DNA of 33,598 nucleotides from Gammaproteobacteria bacterium Ga0077536 (GTDB taxonomy: Bacteria > Pseudomonadota > Gammaproteobacteria > Ga0077536). Made by a program: the position numbers and the translations under genes. The stretch's first letter is position 1; every line of letters begins with the position of its first letter. Under the pieces are notes generated by a model, which was not told where the DNA came from, ran no database searches, and saw nothing but the letters and a program-made list of their open reading frames with translations. Shown here piece by piece: positions 7,524 to 15,492 of this stretch. The stretch covers positions 1 to 33,598 of the forward strand of contig LNEL01000011.1 in the NCBI GenBank assembly GCA_001464935.1, read 5' to 3'.

Positions 7524-7998
7524 TCGGCCAGGGCGGGCATGCGCTGCGGCCAGCGGCCGCGATGGACCGTGTCCGCCTGCCTCCTACATCTACGCTGCGG
7601 ATGACGGACATGGGCTGCTGTCAGCACCCGTCCGCACCGCGTCGCCCGGTCGCGGGCCTTCCTGTCGGGAAGCCATGGATCATCGGGCCGGGCAGACGAC
7701 GGCCACCGGCGCGTCGCTCACGAGCACAGTTGGCCGACGATCGTCGCCCCCCTGGTTCAGTCGTCGGCCGCGCACGCGGTCAGCGGCCGACGCGGCGACT
7801 CGGCGCCGAACCCGGCAGCGCTACGCAGCCATCGGCCACGCCATGCAGCGACGCATGACACGCATGAAGGCGGGCAGGGCAAGGACAAGCCAGTACGCGG
7901 CAGCTGAAACGGCTGTCGGACGCAGTACCAAGCCTGGCGGTTCAACTCGGCGAAGGGGTTTGCGTATCGCCTGATTTTGGCTAACGCTTTCAAGGAAT
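7524..7998. other. gene-free stretch of 475 bases
   Basis: Open frames on both strands here have low-complexity Arg/Pro/Ser/Ala composition and no recognisable domain. One perfect 9-bp inverted repeat is present: GTCGGCCGC (7763-7771) and GCGGCCGAC (7783-7791) with an 11-base loop. No T-run follows it. Nothing else is seen before the tRNA gene. Confidence 0.5.
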
Positions 7999-8074
<76 letters not shown>

Positions 8075-8091
8075 ACACGATGAGAGCCGAA

Positions 8092-8097
8092 ATTCTA
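8092..8097 (-). promoter_or_regulatory. -10 element of the tRNA-Ala promoter
   Basis: TAGAAT on the minus strand, 17 bases upstream of the mature tRNA 5' end, matches the -10 consensus at five of six bases. A -35 at normal spacing is poor, so this is tentative. Confidence 0.4.
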
Positions 8098-8264
8098 GCG
8101 GGCGCGTCGGCGTCGCGCCAGCCCTTGCGTGCAATTCGATGGCAGGAAGTCACTGCCGGGCGTTGCGCGGCGGGGGACGGGTTGCAATCATCGCGGGGCG
8201 CGGTTGGGTGCCGCGACCAGGCGGTCGTCCGGTGATGCCGCAGCCATGAGCCCCAAGGGGAGCG

Positions 8265-9245
8265 ATGAACATTCTTGATGAACCTGGCCTTACGGCCGCA
8301 CCGCGCAGCACCGCTGCATTTCCGCCGCTCAAGCGCGGCGCGTTGACGACACTGCAGGTCAACCTCGGTTATCGCTGCAATCAGGCCTGCAGCCACTGTC
8401 ACGTCGACGCCGGACCGCTGCGGACGGAGATGATGAGCGCCGCCACGCTGGCGCTCGTGCTCGACTATGCCCGGGTCGCAAAGCCCGCGGTGCTGGACGT
8501 AACGGGCGGCGCACCCGAACTGCACCCGGGTTTTCGCGATCTCGTGCAGCAGGCGCGCGCGCTCGGCCTGACGGTGATCGACCGCTGCAATCTCACGATT
8601 CTCGGCGAGCCGGGCCAGGAGACGCTCGCCACCTTCCTGGCCGCCGAGCGTGTGCGCGTGGTGGCGTCGCTGCCATGCTACGGGGCCGAGAACGTGGACG
8701 CGCAACGCGGGCACGGCGTGTTCGTCAAAAGCATCGAGGGCCTGCGCCAGTTGAACCGGCTCGGTTACGGCGTGCCGGGCAGCGGGCTCGAGCTCGATCT
8801 CGTCTATAACCCGGTCGGCCCGAGCCTCCCGCCGGCGCAGGCGCCGCTCGAAGCGACCTACCGCGCACGACTCGCCGCTGATTTCGGGGTCTGCTTCAGC
8901 CATCTGCTGACACTCGCGAACATGCCCATCGCGCGCTTCCGTCACGCGCTCGAGCGCGACGGCCGATATGACGCCTACCTGCAGCTGCTCGTCGGCAGCC
9001 ATCGCGACGACAACCTGGACTCGGTGATGTGTCGCAGCCTCATCAGCATCGACTGGCAGGGCTATGTCCACGATTGCGATTTCAACCAGATGCTAGGCAT
9101 GCCGCTCGCCGGCCGTGCCGGCGGCGTGCACCTGTCGTCTTTGATGGCGACGGATCTCACCGGCTGGCCGATCGCGGTCGCCGCGCACTGCTATGGCTGT
9201 ACGGCCGGGCAGGGCAGCAGCTGCGGAGGCGCGCTGGCGGCGTGA
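8265..9245 (+). CDS. arsS: radical SAM protein ArsS (arsenosugar biosynthesis)
   Basis: 326 residues. The radical-SAM cluster motif CxxxCxxC is C38-NQA-C42-SH-C45, in the context LGYRCNQACSHCHVDAGP typical of ArsS. A glycine-rich SAM segment follows (VLDVTGGAPELHP). The C-terminal half is the DUF3641-type cysteine-rich domain, ending in HCYGCTAGQGSSCGG with C309, C312 and C320. ArsS is known to transfer the 5'-deoxyadenosyl group to methylated arsenic in making arsenosugars. AAGGGGAG lies 4 bases before ATG 8265. The stop overlaps the next start, and the two following genes are the family's usual partners. ArsM, the arsenite methyltransferase that would supply substrate, is not in the window. 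Confidence 0.88.
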   Translation: MNILDEPGLTAAPRSTAAFPPLKRGALTTLQVNLGYRCNQACSHCHVDAGPLRTEMMSAATLALVLDYARVAKPAVLDVTGGAPELHPGFRDLVQQARALGLTVIDRCNLTILGEPGQETLATFLAAERVRVVASLPCYGAENVDAQRGHGVFVKSIEGLRQLNRLGYGVPGSGLELDLVYNPVGPSLPPAQAPLEATYRARLAADFGVCFSHLLTLANMPIARFRHALERDGRYDAYLQLLVGSHRDDNLDSVMCRSLISIDWQGYVHDCDFNQMLGMPLAGRAGGVHLSSLMATDLTGWPIAVAAHCYGCTAGQGSSCGGALAA

Positions 9246-9943
9246 GCGAGGCCGCGCCCGCGCCGGCGGTGTCGATCATCGTGCCGGTGCTCGATGAAGC
9301 GGCCGGCATCTGTGCCGTGCTCGACGCGTTGCAGCCGTTCCGTGCGACGGGTGCCGAAGTCATCGTCGTCGATGGTGGCAGTGCCGATGACACGGTGGCG
9401 CTGGCCGCACCGCGTTGCGACCGCGTGATCGCCGCCGCGCGCGGTCGCGCGACGCAGATGAATGCCGGCGCCGCGGTCAGCCGCGGCGCGCTGCTGCTGT
9501 TCCTGCACGCCGATACCCTGTTGCCACCCGAGGCCCCCGCGCTGCTACGTGAGCTGTCCGCACGACCTCCCGTGTGGGGACGCTTCGACGTCACGCTGGG
9601 TGGCACGCATCCGCTGCTGCGGCTGGTGGCGACGATGATGAACTGGCGTTCGCGCCTGACTGCGGTGGCCACGGGCGATCAGGCGATATTCGTCTCCCGC
9701 GAACTGTTCGCTGCCTGCGGTGGCTTTCCGTCGCTGCCGCTGATGGAAGACATCGCGCTGTCGAAACGCCTGCGTCGCGTGCGCGCGCCGGTGTGTCTCG
9801 CGCCACGCGTCGAGAGTTCGGGACGACGCTGGGAGCGCGGCGGACTGTGGCGCACGGTGGGCCTGATGTGGGGTCTGCGGCTCGGGTATTTTCTCGGCGT
9901 CGATCCAATCCGGCTCGCGCGCTGGTATCGGCACGCGCGATGA
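9242..9943 (+). CDS. TIGR04283-type glycosyltransferase (arsenosugar cluster)
   Basis: 233 residues from GTG 9242, overlapping the arsS stop (GTGA). It is a GT2-fold transferase: VSIIVPVLDEA at the start, VDGGSADDT (43-51) for nucleotide binding, FLHADT (87-92) in the DxD position, GDQAIF (145-150) and LMEDIALSKRL (167-177). The pattern matches the radical-SAM-associated transferase 2 family, which occurs almost always with ArsS-type proteins. By context it would add the sugar moiety in arsenosugar formation; the donor and acceptor are not known from sequence. An open frame from 9029 covers it, but the first 71 codons overlap arsS and are a shadow. Confidence 0.85.
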   Translation: MSEAAPAPAVSIIVPVLDEAAGICAVLDALQPFRATGAEVIVVDGGSADDTVALAAPRCDRVIAAARGRATQMNAGAAVSRGALLLFLHADTLLPPEAPALLRELSARPPVWGRFDVTLGGTHPLLRLVATMMNWRSRLTAVATGDQAIFVSRELFAACGGFPSLPLMEDIALSKRLRRVRAPVCLAPRVESSGRRWERGGLWRTVGLMWGLRLGYFLGVDPIRLARWYRHAR

Positions 9944-10569
9944 AAGTCGCGCTCGTGATCTTTGCGCGCGCGCCGCGTGCCGGTGAAGTCAAGACCCGCC
10001 TGATCCCGGCCCTGGGCGCGGCCGGCGCGGCGGCGCTCTACCAGGCGCTGCTGATGCACGCGTTGACGCTGGCCCGCGCCGCGCCGGTCGACACGCGCTT
10101 GCTGTACGCAGCGGACGCCGACGCGCGCGACGAGTTCGCGACACGCGCCGGGATGCAGGGCTTCGACCTGGCGGTGCAGGCGACAGGTGACCTCGGCACA
10201 CGGATGCACGCGGCGTGCGCCGATGCTTTGCGTTCGCATGAGGCGGTGCTGTTGATCGGCAGCGACCTGCTCGACTCCTGCGCAGGCGATCTGCCGCAGG
10301 CCGTGCGCTGGATCGAGCAGGACGCTGACGTCGTGCTCGGCCCTGTCGCCGACGGGGGCTACTGGCTGATCGGCTTGCGCGCCGCGCGCGCCGATCTGTT
10401 CGACCGGCTGCCCTGGGGCACGGGAAGCGTGTACGCGCAAACCGTGGCGGCACTGGCGGCCACGCGGACCCCGTGGCGCGCGCTGCCGCTGCGGCATGAC
10501 ATCGACGAGCCGGGCGATCTGCTCGCGCATGCGAAGGCGCTTGCACGCCTGCGTCAGCAGGTGATTTGA
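9940..10569 (+). CDS. TIGR04282-type transferase (DUF2064, arsenosugar cluster)
   Basis: 209 residues from ATG 9940, overlapping the previous stop (ATGA). A GT-A/nucleotidyltransferase-like fold is shown by FARAPRAGEVKTRL (8-21), GDLGTRM (83-89), and GPVADGGYWLIGL (134-146), which are hallmarks of radical-SAM-associated transferase 1. The middle motif, usually GTDCP in relatives as I recall them, reads GSDLLD here (107-112); this is a visible variation at a functional loop. It completes a three-gene operon with arsS. Proposed role: nucleotide-sugar or glycosyl transfer in arsenosugar biosynthesis (inferred from constant association). Confidence 0.85.
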   Translation: MKVALVIFARAPRAGEVKTRLIPALGAAGAAALYQALLMHALTLARAAPVDTRLLYAADADARDEFATRAGMQGFDLAVQATGDLGTRMHAACADALRSHEAVLLIGSDLLDSCAGDLPQAVRWIEQDADVVLGPVADGGYWLIGLRAARADLFDRLPWGTGSVYAQTVAALAATRTPWRALPLRHDIDEPGDLLAHAKALARLRQQVI

Positions 10570-10636
10570 CAGCGCCGGATCTGGCGACGTTTCGGTCGGG
10601 TGACCGGTCGACCGGGCGCCAGTGAGTCGCGGCGTT

Positions 10637-11380
10637 TCAGCGCACCTTGCGCTGCATGCGTTCGAGTTCGGCGCAGAACTGCGCAATGCGACGGGCCACG
10701 GTCGGGCTCGGATCGACGAACTGCACGCCGATGCGCGGGACGCGCGGACGCGGCGGCGCATCGATGTGGAGAATTTCGATATCGGTGACGATGCTGCGGT
10801 CGTCCGGTAGCACCAGGCGACACATCGCGAGCGCGCCGCGATCGGTTTTGGCATCGATGTCGCCGCTGCGCACGCGGGCGCACAGCCCGCCGGCGGAGAG
10901 ATCGCGCAGTTCCCCGCGCAGTTCCCGCTCGTCGGAGAACACGACGTTCACTTCGAAACCCTGGCTCAGTGGCACGGCCACGCGATGCTGGCGACGCCGC
11001 TGGGCGTAGGTGACTTCAGCGGGAAACGAAACCTTGTAGAACGGCAGGCCGTCCTGTTCGCCGACCTGTTCGACCCGGCTTTCGAACCGCAGCTCGATGC
11101 CTTCGACGATGGCACGCACCTCGATGCGGGGTTCGGCCTGGATGCGGGCATGGCCGGCGGCTGGCGTCAGTTCATCGAGCACGAGATAACGCTGGTCGCG
11201 CACGACTTCGAGGATGGCGCTGGTGAACGGCGTCTTTTCGGGGCCGACGTAGACCGTCAGCAGGCAGTGGGTGGCGTAAGCGCGCTTGAGCAGCACATAG
11301 ACTTCGGCGTCGTCGCCGTTGATGTCGGCGGCGGACGCCTGGTCGCGCGCGGTGCGACCGCGCAGGAATTCAAGTGCCAT
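10637..11380 (-). CDS. ycgR: YcgR-like flagellar brake protein (PilZ, c-di-GMP binding)
   Basis: 247 residues with an N-terminal YcgR domain (about 20-122) and a C-terminal PilZ domain (about 124-235). The c-di-GMP signature is complete: RxxxR as R129-x3-R133 (QRRRQHR) and DxSxxG as D160-L-S162-A-G-G165. Such proteins slow or bias the flagellar motor when c-di-GMP is high, through contacts with MotA/FliG. The gene lies downstream of flgN on the same strand with a 21-base gap, so it may be cotranscribed with flgM-flgN. It converges on the arsenosugar operon; the 67 bases between them show no clear terminator. Confidence 0.9.
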   Translation of the reverse strand: MALEFLRGRTARDQASAADINGDDAEVYVLLKRAYATHCLLTVYVGPEKTPFTSAILEVVRDQRYLVLDELTPAAGHARIQAEPRIEVRAIVEGIELRFESRVEQVGEQDGLPFYKVSFPAEVTYAQRRRQHRVAVPLSQGFEVNVVFSDERELRGELRDLSAGGLCARVRSGDIDAKTDRGALAMCRLVLPDDRSIVTDIEILHIDAPPRPRVPRIGVQFVDPSPTVARRIAQFCAELERMQRKVR

Positions 11381-11401
11381 GCAGCGCTGTCGGCGTCTGG
11401 A

Positions 11402-11815
11402 TCAGACGCGCTCCCAGTCGCGGGTCCGGCCCGCATCGCCGACGCGACCTCGCGCGTTGTACAGGCCCTTGCCAGGCGTCTGTCCGCACAGCAGATCGAG
11501 CAGGGTGTTCACGAAATGACGACTCGCATCGATCGCGGCGCCATTGGTGCGATTCGCGAGCGCGCAGCGCGCGAGCAGCGCGCGAATCTGCGCCCACTCC
11601 TCGCTCTCTTCCGGATTCAGCCCGGCGGACGCTGCCGGCAGTTCGCACTGGCGACTGGCCGTCGAGATCGCCTCGACCAGTTGCTGCTTCGCGACGACTG
11701 CCTCTTCGAGGCTGTCGTTGTCGCGCTGACGCAGCGCCTCGTACTCGCCGGCGAGCACGCGATCGAAATCTTCGAGCAGCGCGCGCAGATGTCTGCGCGC
11801 GTCGACACTGGACAT
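11402..11815 (-). CDS. flgN: FlgN, export chaperone for hook-filament junction proteins
   Basis: 137 residues, a mostly helical protein with long amphipathic helices (ALLEDFDRVLAGEYEALRQR and LEEAVVAKQQLVEAI) and a C-terminal HFVNTLLDLLCGQ then GLYNARG, as in FlgN. It escorts FlgK and FlgL to the flagellar export gate. It sits directly behind flgM, the usual arrangement. ATG 11815 is chosen; a TTG at 11824 overlapping the flgM stop (TTGA) would add three residues and is possible. No strong ribosome site is visible, so translation may be coupled to flgM. Confidence 0.85.
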   Translation of the reverse strand: MSSVDARRHLRALLEDFDRVLAGEYEALRQRDNDSLEEAVVAKQQLVEAISTASRQCELPAASAGLNPEESEEWAQIRALLARCALANRTNGAAIDASRHFVNTLLDLLCGQTPGKGLYNARGRVGDAGRTRDWERV

Positions 11816-11820
11816 GACGA

Positions 11821-12138
11821 TCAACCGCCCTGCGGACCGCTGGCGAGCATGGACTCGAAGCTGGACAGCTTCTCGGCCACTGCGTCGGCATCGATCTGGT
11901 AGCTGCCGTCGGCGATGGCCTGCCGGAATTGCTCGACGCGTTTGCTGTCGACGGCCGGTACATCGGCGACGGACTGCGTCAGCGCCTGCAGGCGGCTGCC
12001 GAGGTCGGTCAGCTTCACGACTTCCGAACTCGTCTGGGCGACGGGCGCCGCAGGCTGCGCCGGTTTGTCGACTTTCGCGACCCTGGAATCCAGGGCGGTG
12101 ACCACGCTGGAAGACCCACTGTTGATTTCAGACACCAT
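11821..12138 (-). CDS. flgM: FlgM, anti-sigma-28 factor
   Basis: 105 residues. The N-terminal half is low in order (Ser, Ala, Pro-rich), as expected of this intrinsically disordered family. The C-terminal half carries the FliA-binding region: VDSKRVEQFRQAIADGSYQI, then ADAVAEKLSSFESML. FlgM holds FliA (sigma-28) inactive until the hook-basal body is complete and FlgM is exported. A clear GAGGGAG ribosome site precedes the ATG, and a sigma-28 type promoter sits upstream, giving the expected feedback loop. flgN follows on the same strand. Confidence 0.93.
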   Translation of the reverse strand: MVSEINSGSSSVVTALDSRVAKVDKPAQPAAPVAQTSSEVVKLTDLGSRLQALTQSVADVPAVDSKRVEQFRQAIADGSYQIDADAVAEKLSSFESMLASGPQGG

Positions 12139-12166
12139 AGGACTTGCTCCCTCTTCGTTGGACCAG

Positions 12167-12194
12167 ATAGCGGTCCTGTATGTGTTTTGCTTTA
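12167..12194 (-). promoter_or_regulatory. sigma-28 (FliA) type promoter of flgM
   Basis: On the minus strand TAAA (12194-12191), 16 bases, then ACCGCTAT (12174-12167), compared with the consensus TAAA-N15-GCCGATAA. It is 28 bases from the flgM start. The same CCGCTA core is present in the fliC promoter. The spacer is one base longer than ideal. Confidence 0.45.
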
Positions 12195-12252
12195 GGCAGT
12201 TATACGGCTTTGTGACTGTGATCGCACATGTCCTGGCGGGGTGTTGCCCGGG

Positions 12253-12978
12253 TCACGGATTGGTCCGTCCGGCGGCCACTGACACCACGCCGGAATCCAT
12301 CACCACCCCTTCGACGACCCGCCGCGAATTCAGATTGCGCACCGTGATTCGCTCGCCGAGCGCGCCGTCGCGCAGCGCCGTGCCGGCCACCCGGACCGCA
12401 ACGGGCCCGTTGGCGAGCGACAGCGTCACCGCCTGGCCGCGCCGGATGGTCTGGGCTGCCTTCAGGAAACTGGCGCTCAGGTTGGCGCCGGCGGCAATGT
12501 CACGGATCGCCAGCCGGCCGACCGCGGCCGCCGGATCGCTGAGCAGGCCGCCGGGCGCACTCGACAGCAGGCGGGTGACCGTGGTGACGTCGTCCGCGGT
12601 GACGGTCGCGCCGCGCGCGATCGGCCGCGCCGCGACGACGAGGGTCTGTTCATGACGGACGATGGCCGGCACGAACAGGGACCAGGGCTGCGCGCCCTCG
12701 CAGCGAATCGCGACCGACGTGTGGCCGCTCGTGCGTCCGCCCGGCGTAAGAGAAGGTGTCAGCGGCACGCTGCAGCGCTGCAGCCGCAGCCGCGGGTCGA
12801 GGCGGCCGACCTCGACCGCCACGCTGCTGCCCCCGCTGGCGGCGGCCTCGGCACTCAGAAAGTCCTGTGCAACGGTGCGGATGTCCTCGAGCGGATGGAC
12901 GTCGGCGCGCGCTTCGACGACCACGGCGCCGAGCGCGATGGCAAAGACAATGGCAATGGCCTGCTTGTTGATACGCAT
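12253..12978 (-). CDS. flgA: FlgA, P-ring assembly chaperone
   Basis: 241 residues from ATG 12978. A Sec signal peptide is evident (MRINKQ, then AIAIVFAIALGAVVV, cleavage likely near EARA-D), followed by the FlgA N-terminal domain and a SAF-type C-terminal domain (ARPIARGATVTADDV, then GRLAIRDIAAGANLS and the closing VVEGVVMDSGVVSV). It is a periplasmic chaperone that helps FlgI polymerise into the P ring. An upstream in-frame ATG at 12999 would add seven residues before the signal but falls inside a sigma-54 type promoter. It is divergent from cheV. Confidence 0.9.
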   Translation of the reverse strand: MRINKQAIAIVFAIALGAVVVEARADVHPLEDIRTVAQDFLSAEAAASGGSSVAVEVGRLDPRLRLQRCSVPLTPSLTPGGRTSGHTSVAIRCEGAQPWSLFVPAIVRHEQTLVVAARPIARGATVTADDVTTVTRLLSSAPGGLLSDPAAAVGRLAIRDIAAGANLSASFLKAAQTIRRGQAVTLSLANGPVAVRVAGTALRDGALGERITVRNLNSRRVVEGVVMDSGVVSVAAGRTNP

Positions 12979-12990
12979 GTCACAGAAAGA

Positions 12991-13006
12991 TGCAAACAAC
13001 GTGCCT
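12991..13006 (-). promoter_or_regulatory. sigma-54 type promoter of flgA
   Basis: AGGCACGTTGTTTGCA on the minus strand differs from TGGCACG-N4-TTGCA at only the first base and has the required GG-N10-GC spacing. The predicted transcription start, about 12 bases past the GC, falls near 12980, two bases before the flgA ATG. Confidence 0.6.
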
Positions 13007-13076
13007 GTCAGCGATTCAAGCTTTGGCCTCGGCGGGACGCTAAATCGAGACGGAAAACCGAGTTGCGGAGCGCACC

Positions 13077-14009
13077 ATGTCCAGCGTAATGGAGAAAGTC
13101 GACCGATTGACGCGTCTGGCAGGACGCAATCGGCTCGAATTGCTGTTGTTCCGGTTCTCGAACCGTCAAATTTTTGGCATCAACGTCTTCAAGGTCCGCG
13201 AGGTCCTGAAGTGTCCGCCCCTGCGGCCGATCCCGCACTCCCATCATCATGTGCGCGGCGTCATGCACGCTCGCGGCCAGACCGTCACCATCATCGACCT
13301 GGCGGCCGTGCTCGGTCACGGCCGCAGCGAAGGCAGTCGGGAAGAGTTCGTGATCGTCACCGAGTACAGCGGCCACGTGCAGGGGTACCTCGTGCAACAG
13401 GTCGAACGCATCGTGAACCTGCGTTGGGACGACGTGAAGCCGCCGCCGGTCGGCATCGGCAACTCGAACTACCTGACCGCGGTGACGACGCTCGAGAACC
13501 AGCTCGTCGAGATTCTCGACGTCGAGCGCGTGCTGGCGGAAATCGTGGGCGTGCGCACCGAAGTCTCCGATGCGCTGCTCGATACCAATTCCTCGAACGA
13601 CGAAATCCCGCGGCGCGTGTTCATTGCCGATGATTCGGCCGTCGCGCGCAAGCAGATGGTGCGCGTGATGGAACAGCTCGGCGTCGAATACGAGGTCGCG
13701 GAAAACGGCAAGGCGGCGCTCGAGATGCTGCGCGCCTATGCCAGTGAGGGCCCGATCACCCGGCGTTTTGCGATGCTGCTGTCGGACATCGAAATGCCGG
13801 AGATGGACGGCTACACGCTGACCAAGACGATGAAGGCCGATCCGGCGCTGAAAGATCTCTATGTCTGCCTGCACACCTCGCTGAGCGGCAGTTTCAACCA
13901 GTCGATGGCGACCACCGTCGGTGCCAACAAGCTGGTGCCCAAGTTCGATCCGGACGAACTGGCCGCGCTCGTGCTGTCGATCGTCAGCCCCAGCGCTGCC
14001 GCGGCCTGA
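13077..14009 (+). CDS. cheV: CheV chemotaxis coupling protein (CheW-receiver)
   Basis: 310 residues. An N-terminal CheW-like domain (about 18-160; LLLFRFSNRQIFGINVFKVREV) is joined to a response-regulator receiver (about 180-305). Receiver residues are present: D185-D186 (IADDSA), the phospho-acceptor D237 (LLSDIEMPEMDGY), T267 and K289. CheV couples receptors to CheA and adapts by phosphorylation. Finding cheV just upstream of cheR and the flgB operon is the arrangement seen in Pseudomonas and Vibrio polar flagellar loci. ATG 13077 fits the domain start; a sigma-54 or sigma-28 promoter was not found in front of it. Confidence 0.93.
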   Translation: MSSVMEKVDRLTRLAGRNRLELLLFRFSNRQIFGINVFKVREVLKCPPLRPIPHSHHHVRGVMHARGQTVTIIDLAAVLGHGRSEGSREEFVIVTEYSGHVQGYLVQQVERIVNLRWDDVKPPPVGIGNSNYLTAVTTLENQLVEILDVERVLAEIVGVRTEVSDALLDTNSSNDEIPRRVFIADDSAVARKQMVRVMEQLGVEYEVAENGKAALEMLRAYASEGPITRRFAMLLSDIEMPEMDGYTLTKTMKADPALKDLYVCLHTSLSGSFNQSMATTVGANKLVPKFDPDELAALVLSIVSPSAAAA

Positions 14010-14056
14010 GGCCGCCCGGCGCGCTCATTGCGCAGCGGCGCCCGCGTGTGGACTGC

Positions 14057-14905
14057 ATGAACGCGACCAGTCCCGTGGGCCGCGCGCCCGGCGCAGAGCC
14101 GGCCTTTCTGCGGCTCAGCCGCTTTCTCGAACGCCGGATCGGCATTGTGCTCGGACCCGAGCGCGAATATCTCGCGCACCACCGGCTCGGGCCCGTACTC
14201 GCGGCCTTCGGGCTGCGCGATCTCGACAGCCTGGTCCTCGCGCTCGAGCGGCAGCCGGCGTCCGCCCTGCTCGACGCCGTGATTGATGCGATGACCACGC
14301 ACGAAACCCTGTGGTTTCGCGATCGCTATCCGTTCGACGTGCTGACCAGCCGGGTGTTGCCCGAGCGCTGGCTGCCGGGCCATCACCTGCGCGTCTGGTC
14401 GGCCGCGTGTTCGACCGGACAGGAAGCGTACTCGCTGGCGATCACCCTCGAGGAGTACCTGCAGCACCAGCCCCGTCTGCGCGGCGCAACCTACGACATT
14501 CTCGGCACCGACGTGTCGGCGGCGGCGCTGGCCGTGGCGGACGCAGGTCTCTACGACGCCCAGAATGGCGTCAGAGGATTGTCGCCGGCCCAACTCGCAC
14601 GCTACTTCGAGCGCCAACGCGGCGGTCATGCGTTGCGGCCGGTGTGGCGGCGCGGCGTCAACTTCCGGCGCTTCAATCTGCTGGACGACCCGGCAGGGCT
14701 CGGCAGCTTCGACCTCATCTTCCTGCGCAACGTGCTGATCTACTTCCAGGCCGATGCGCAGCAGCGCCTGCTCGAACGCGTCGCCGCGTGCCTCGCACCG
14801 GGCGCGACCCTGGTGCTCGGCACGGCCGAGACCCTGACCACCCGACACGGCGTGCTCGCGCCGCGTCGTCTCGACGGCGGCGTGATCTACCAACGCCAGT
14901 CCTGA
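14057..14905 (+). CDS. cheR: CheR chemoreceptor glutamate methyltransferase
   Basis: 282 residues from ATG 14057 (a GTG at 14048 would add three). The N-terminal CheR helical domain (about 14-78) is followed by the SAM-dependent methyltransferase domain: TTHETLWFRDRYPF (80-93), SAACSTGQEAYSLAI (115-129, SAM loop), ILGTDVS (148-154) and FDLIFLRNVLIYF. The first motif is usually TTNxTxFFR; here histidine replaces the asparagine. It methylates receptor glutamates for adaptation, using SAM. No strong ribosome site is seen; it follows cheV by 47 bases. Confidence 0.92.
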   Translation: MNATSPVGRAPGAEPAFLRLSRFLERRIGIVLGPEREYLAHHRLGPVLAAFGLRDLDSLVLALERQPASALLDAVIDAMTTHETLWFRDRYPFDVLTSRVLPERWLPGHHLRVWSAACSTGQEAYSLAITLEEYLQHQPRLRGATYDILGTDVSAAALAVADAGLYDAQNGVRGLSPAQLARYFERQRGGHALRPVWRRGVNFRRFNLLDDPAGLGSFDLIFLRNVLIYFQADAQQRLLERVAACLAPGATLVLGTAETLTTRHGVLAPRRLDGGVIYQRQS

Positions 14906-14940
14906 GTCCTTGCCGCCGCCGGCGGCTGCCGCTTCGCTGC

Positions 14941-14960
14941 CAGGCGGCAAAGCCTTGCCC
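14941..14960 (+). repeat. GC-rich dyad element, copy 1 (cheR-flgB gap)
   Basis: CAGGCGGCAA-AGCCTTGCCC matches the element at 21361-21380 in 17 of 20 positions. It contains a small hairpin (GGCAA/TTGCC) and lies within a cluster of TGCCG/CGGCA repeats in the 192-base gap between cheR and flgB. Possibly a REP-like or transcript-processing element. Confidence 0.45.
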
Positions 14961-15045
14961 ACCGGGCCGGTCACCGCCTTGCCGCTTGCCGTTGCCGGCG
15001 CGCTTCCCGCCATTGAATTCAATTACTTGCAGCGCAAAAGCGGCT

Positions 15046-15061
15046 TGGCACGGGTTTCGCT
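15046..15061 (+). promoter_or_regulatory. sigma-54 type promoter of the flgB operon
   Basis: TGGCACGGGTTTCGCT matches TGGCACG-N4-TTGCT except for one T to C at the -12 box, with exact GG-N10-GC spacing. The predicted start near 15072 gives a leader of about 26 bases before flgB ATG 15098. Rod/hook operons are sigma-54 class genes in polar-flagellum gammaproteobacteria. Confidence 0.75.
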
Positions 15062-15097
15062 TTGTATCCGGGCAACAGGCAAGTCAGGCGACCACCG

Positions 15098-15490
15098 ATG
15101 TTCAATCTCGATCAGGCTCTCGGCATCCATCCCCTCGCGGCGCAACTGCGCTCGCAGCGGGCTGAACTGCTGGCGGCGAACCTCGCGAACGCCGACACCC
15201 CGAATTACCAGGCGCGCGACCTCGATTTCCAGGCGGCGCTGGAGCAGGCGATGGGCGCGGGTGACGGCCTGCGGCGCACGAACGAGTGGCACTTCGCGCT
15301 GGGCGACGGCGGCCACGGCGGCGTGGAAATCCTGTACCGCACGCCGGCGCAGGCATCGTTCGACCAGAACTCGGTCGACGTGCAGGCCGAGCGCGCGCGC
15401 TTCGCGGACAACGCGGTCCGCTACCAGGCCACGATGCGGTTTCTCGACAGCAAGTTCAGCGGCCTCGTGCGGGCCTTCCGCGGAGATTGA
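15098..15490 (+). CDS. flgB: FlgB, flagellar proximal rod protein
   Basis: 130 residues. The conserved rod-protein N-terminus is visible: LRSQRAELLAANLANADTPN, then YQARDLDFQAAL. The C-terminal helix VRYQATMRFLDSKFSGLVRA closes the protein. FlgB forms part of the proximal rod crossing the periplasm. ATG 15098 is taken because an upstream in-frame start (15062) would precede the predicted transcript start. It is the first gene of the flgBCDEFGHI unit. Confidence 0.93.
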   Translation: MFNLDQALGIHPLAAQLRSQRAELLAANLANADTPNYQARDLDFQAALEQAMGAGDGLRRTNEWHFALGDGGHGGVEILYRTPAQASFDQNSVDVQAERARFADNAVRYQATMRFLDSKFSGLVRAFRGD

Positions 15491-15492
15491 TC

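Noticed and set aside
9574..9939. Upstream extension of the TIGR04282-type frame
   Set aside because: It overlaps the preceding transferase by 366 bases; the ATGA overlap at 9940 gives the family's normal N-terminus.
13042..13068. TAAA upstream of cheV as a sigma-28 -35 box
   Set aside because: At 15 bases spacing the -10 would read GAGTTGCG, which has too little similarity to GCCGATAA.
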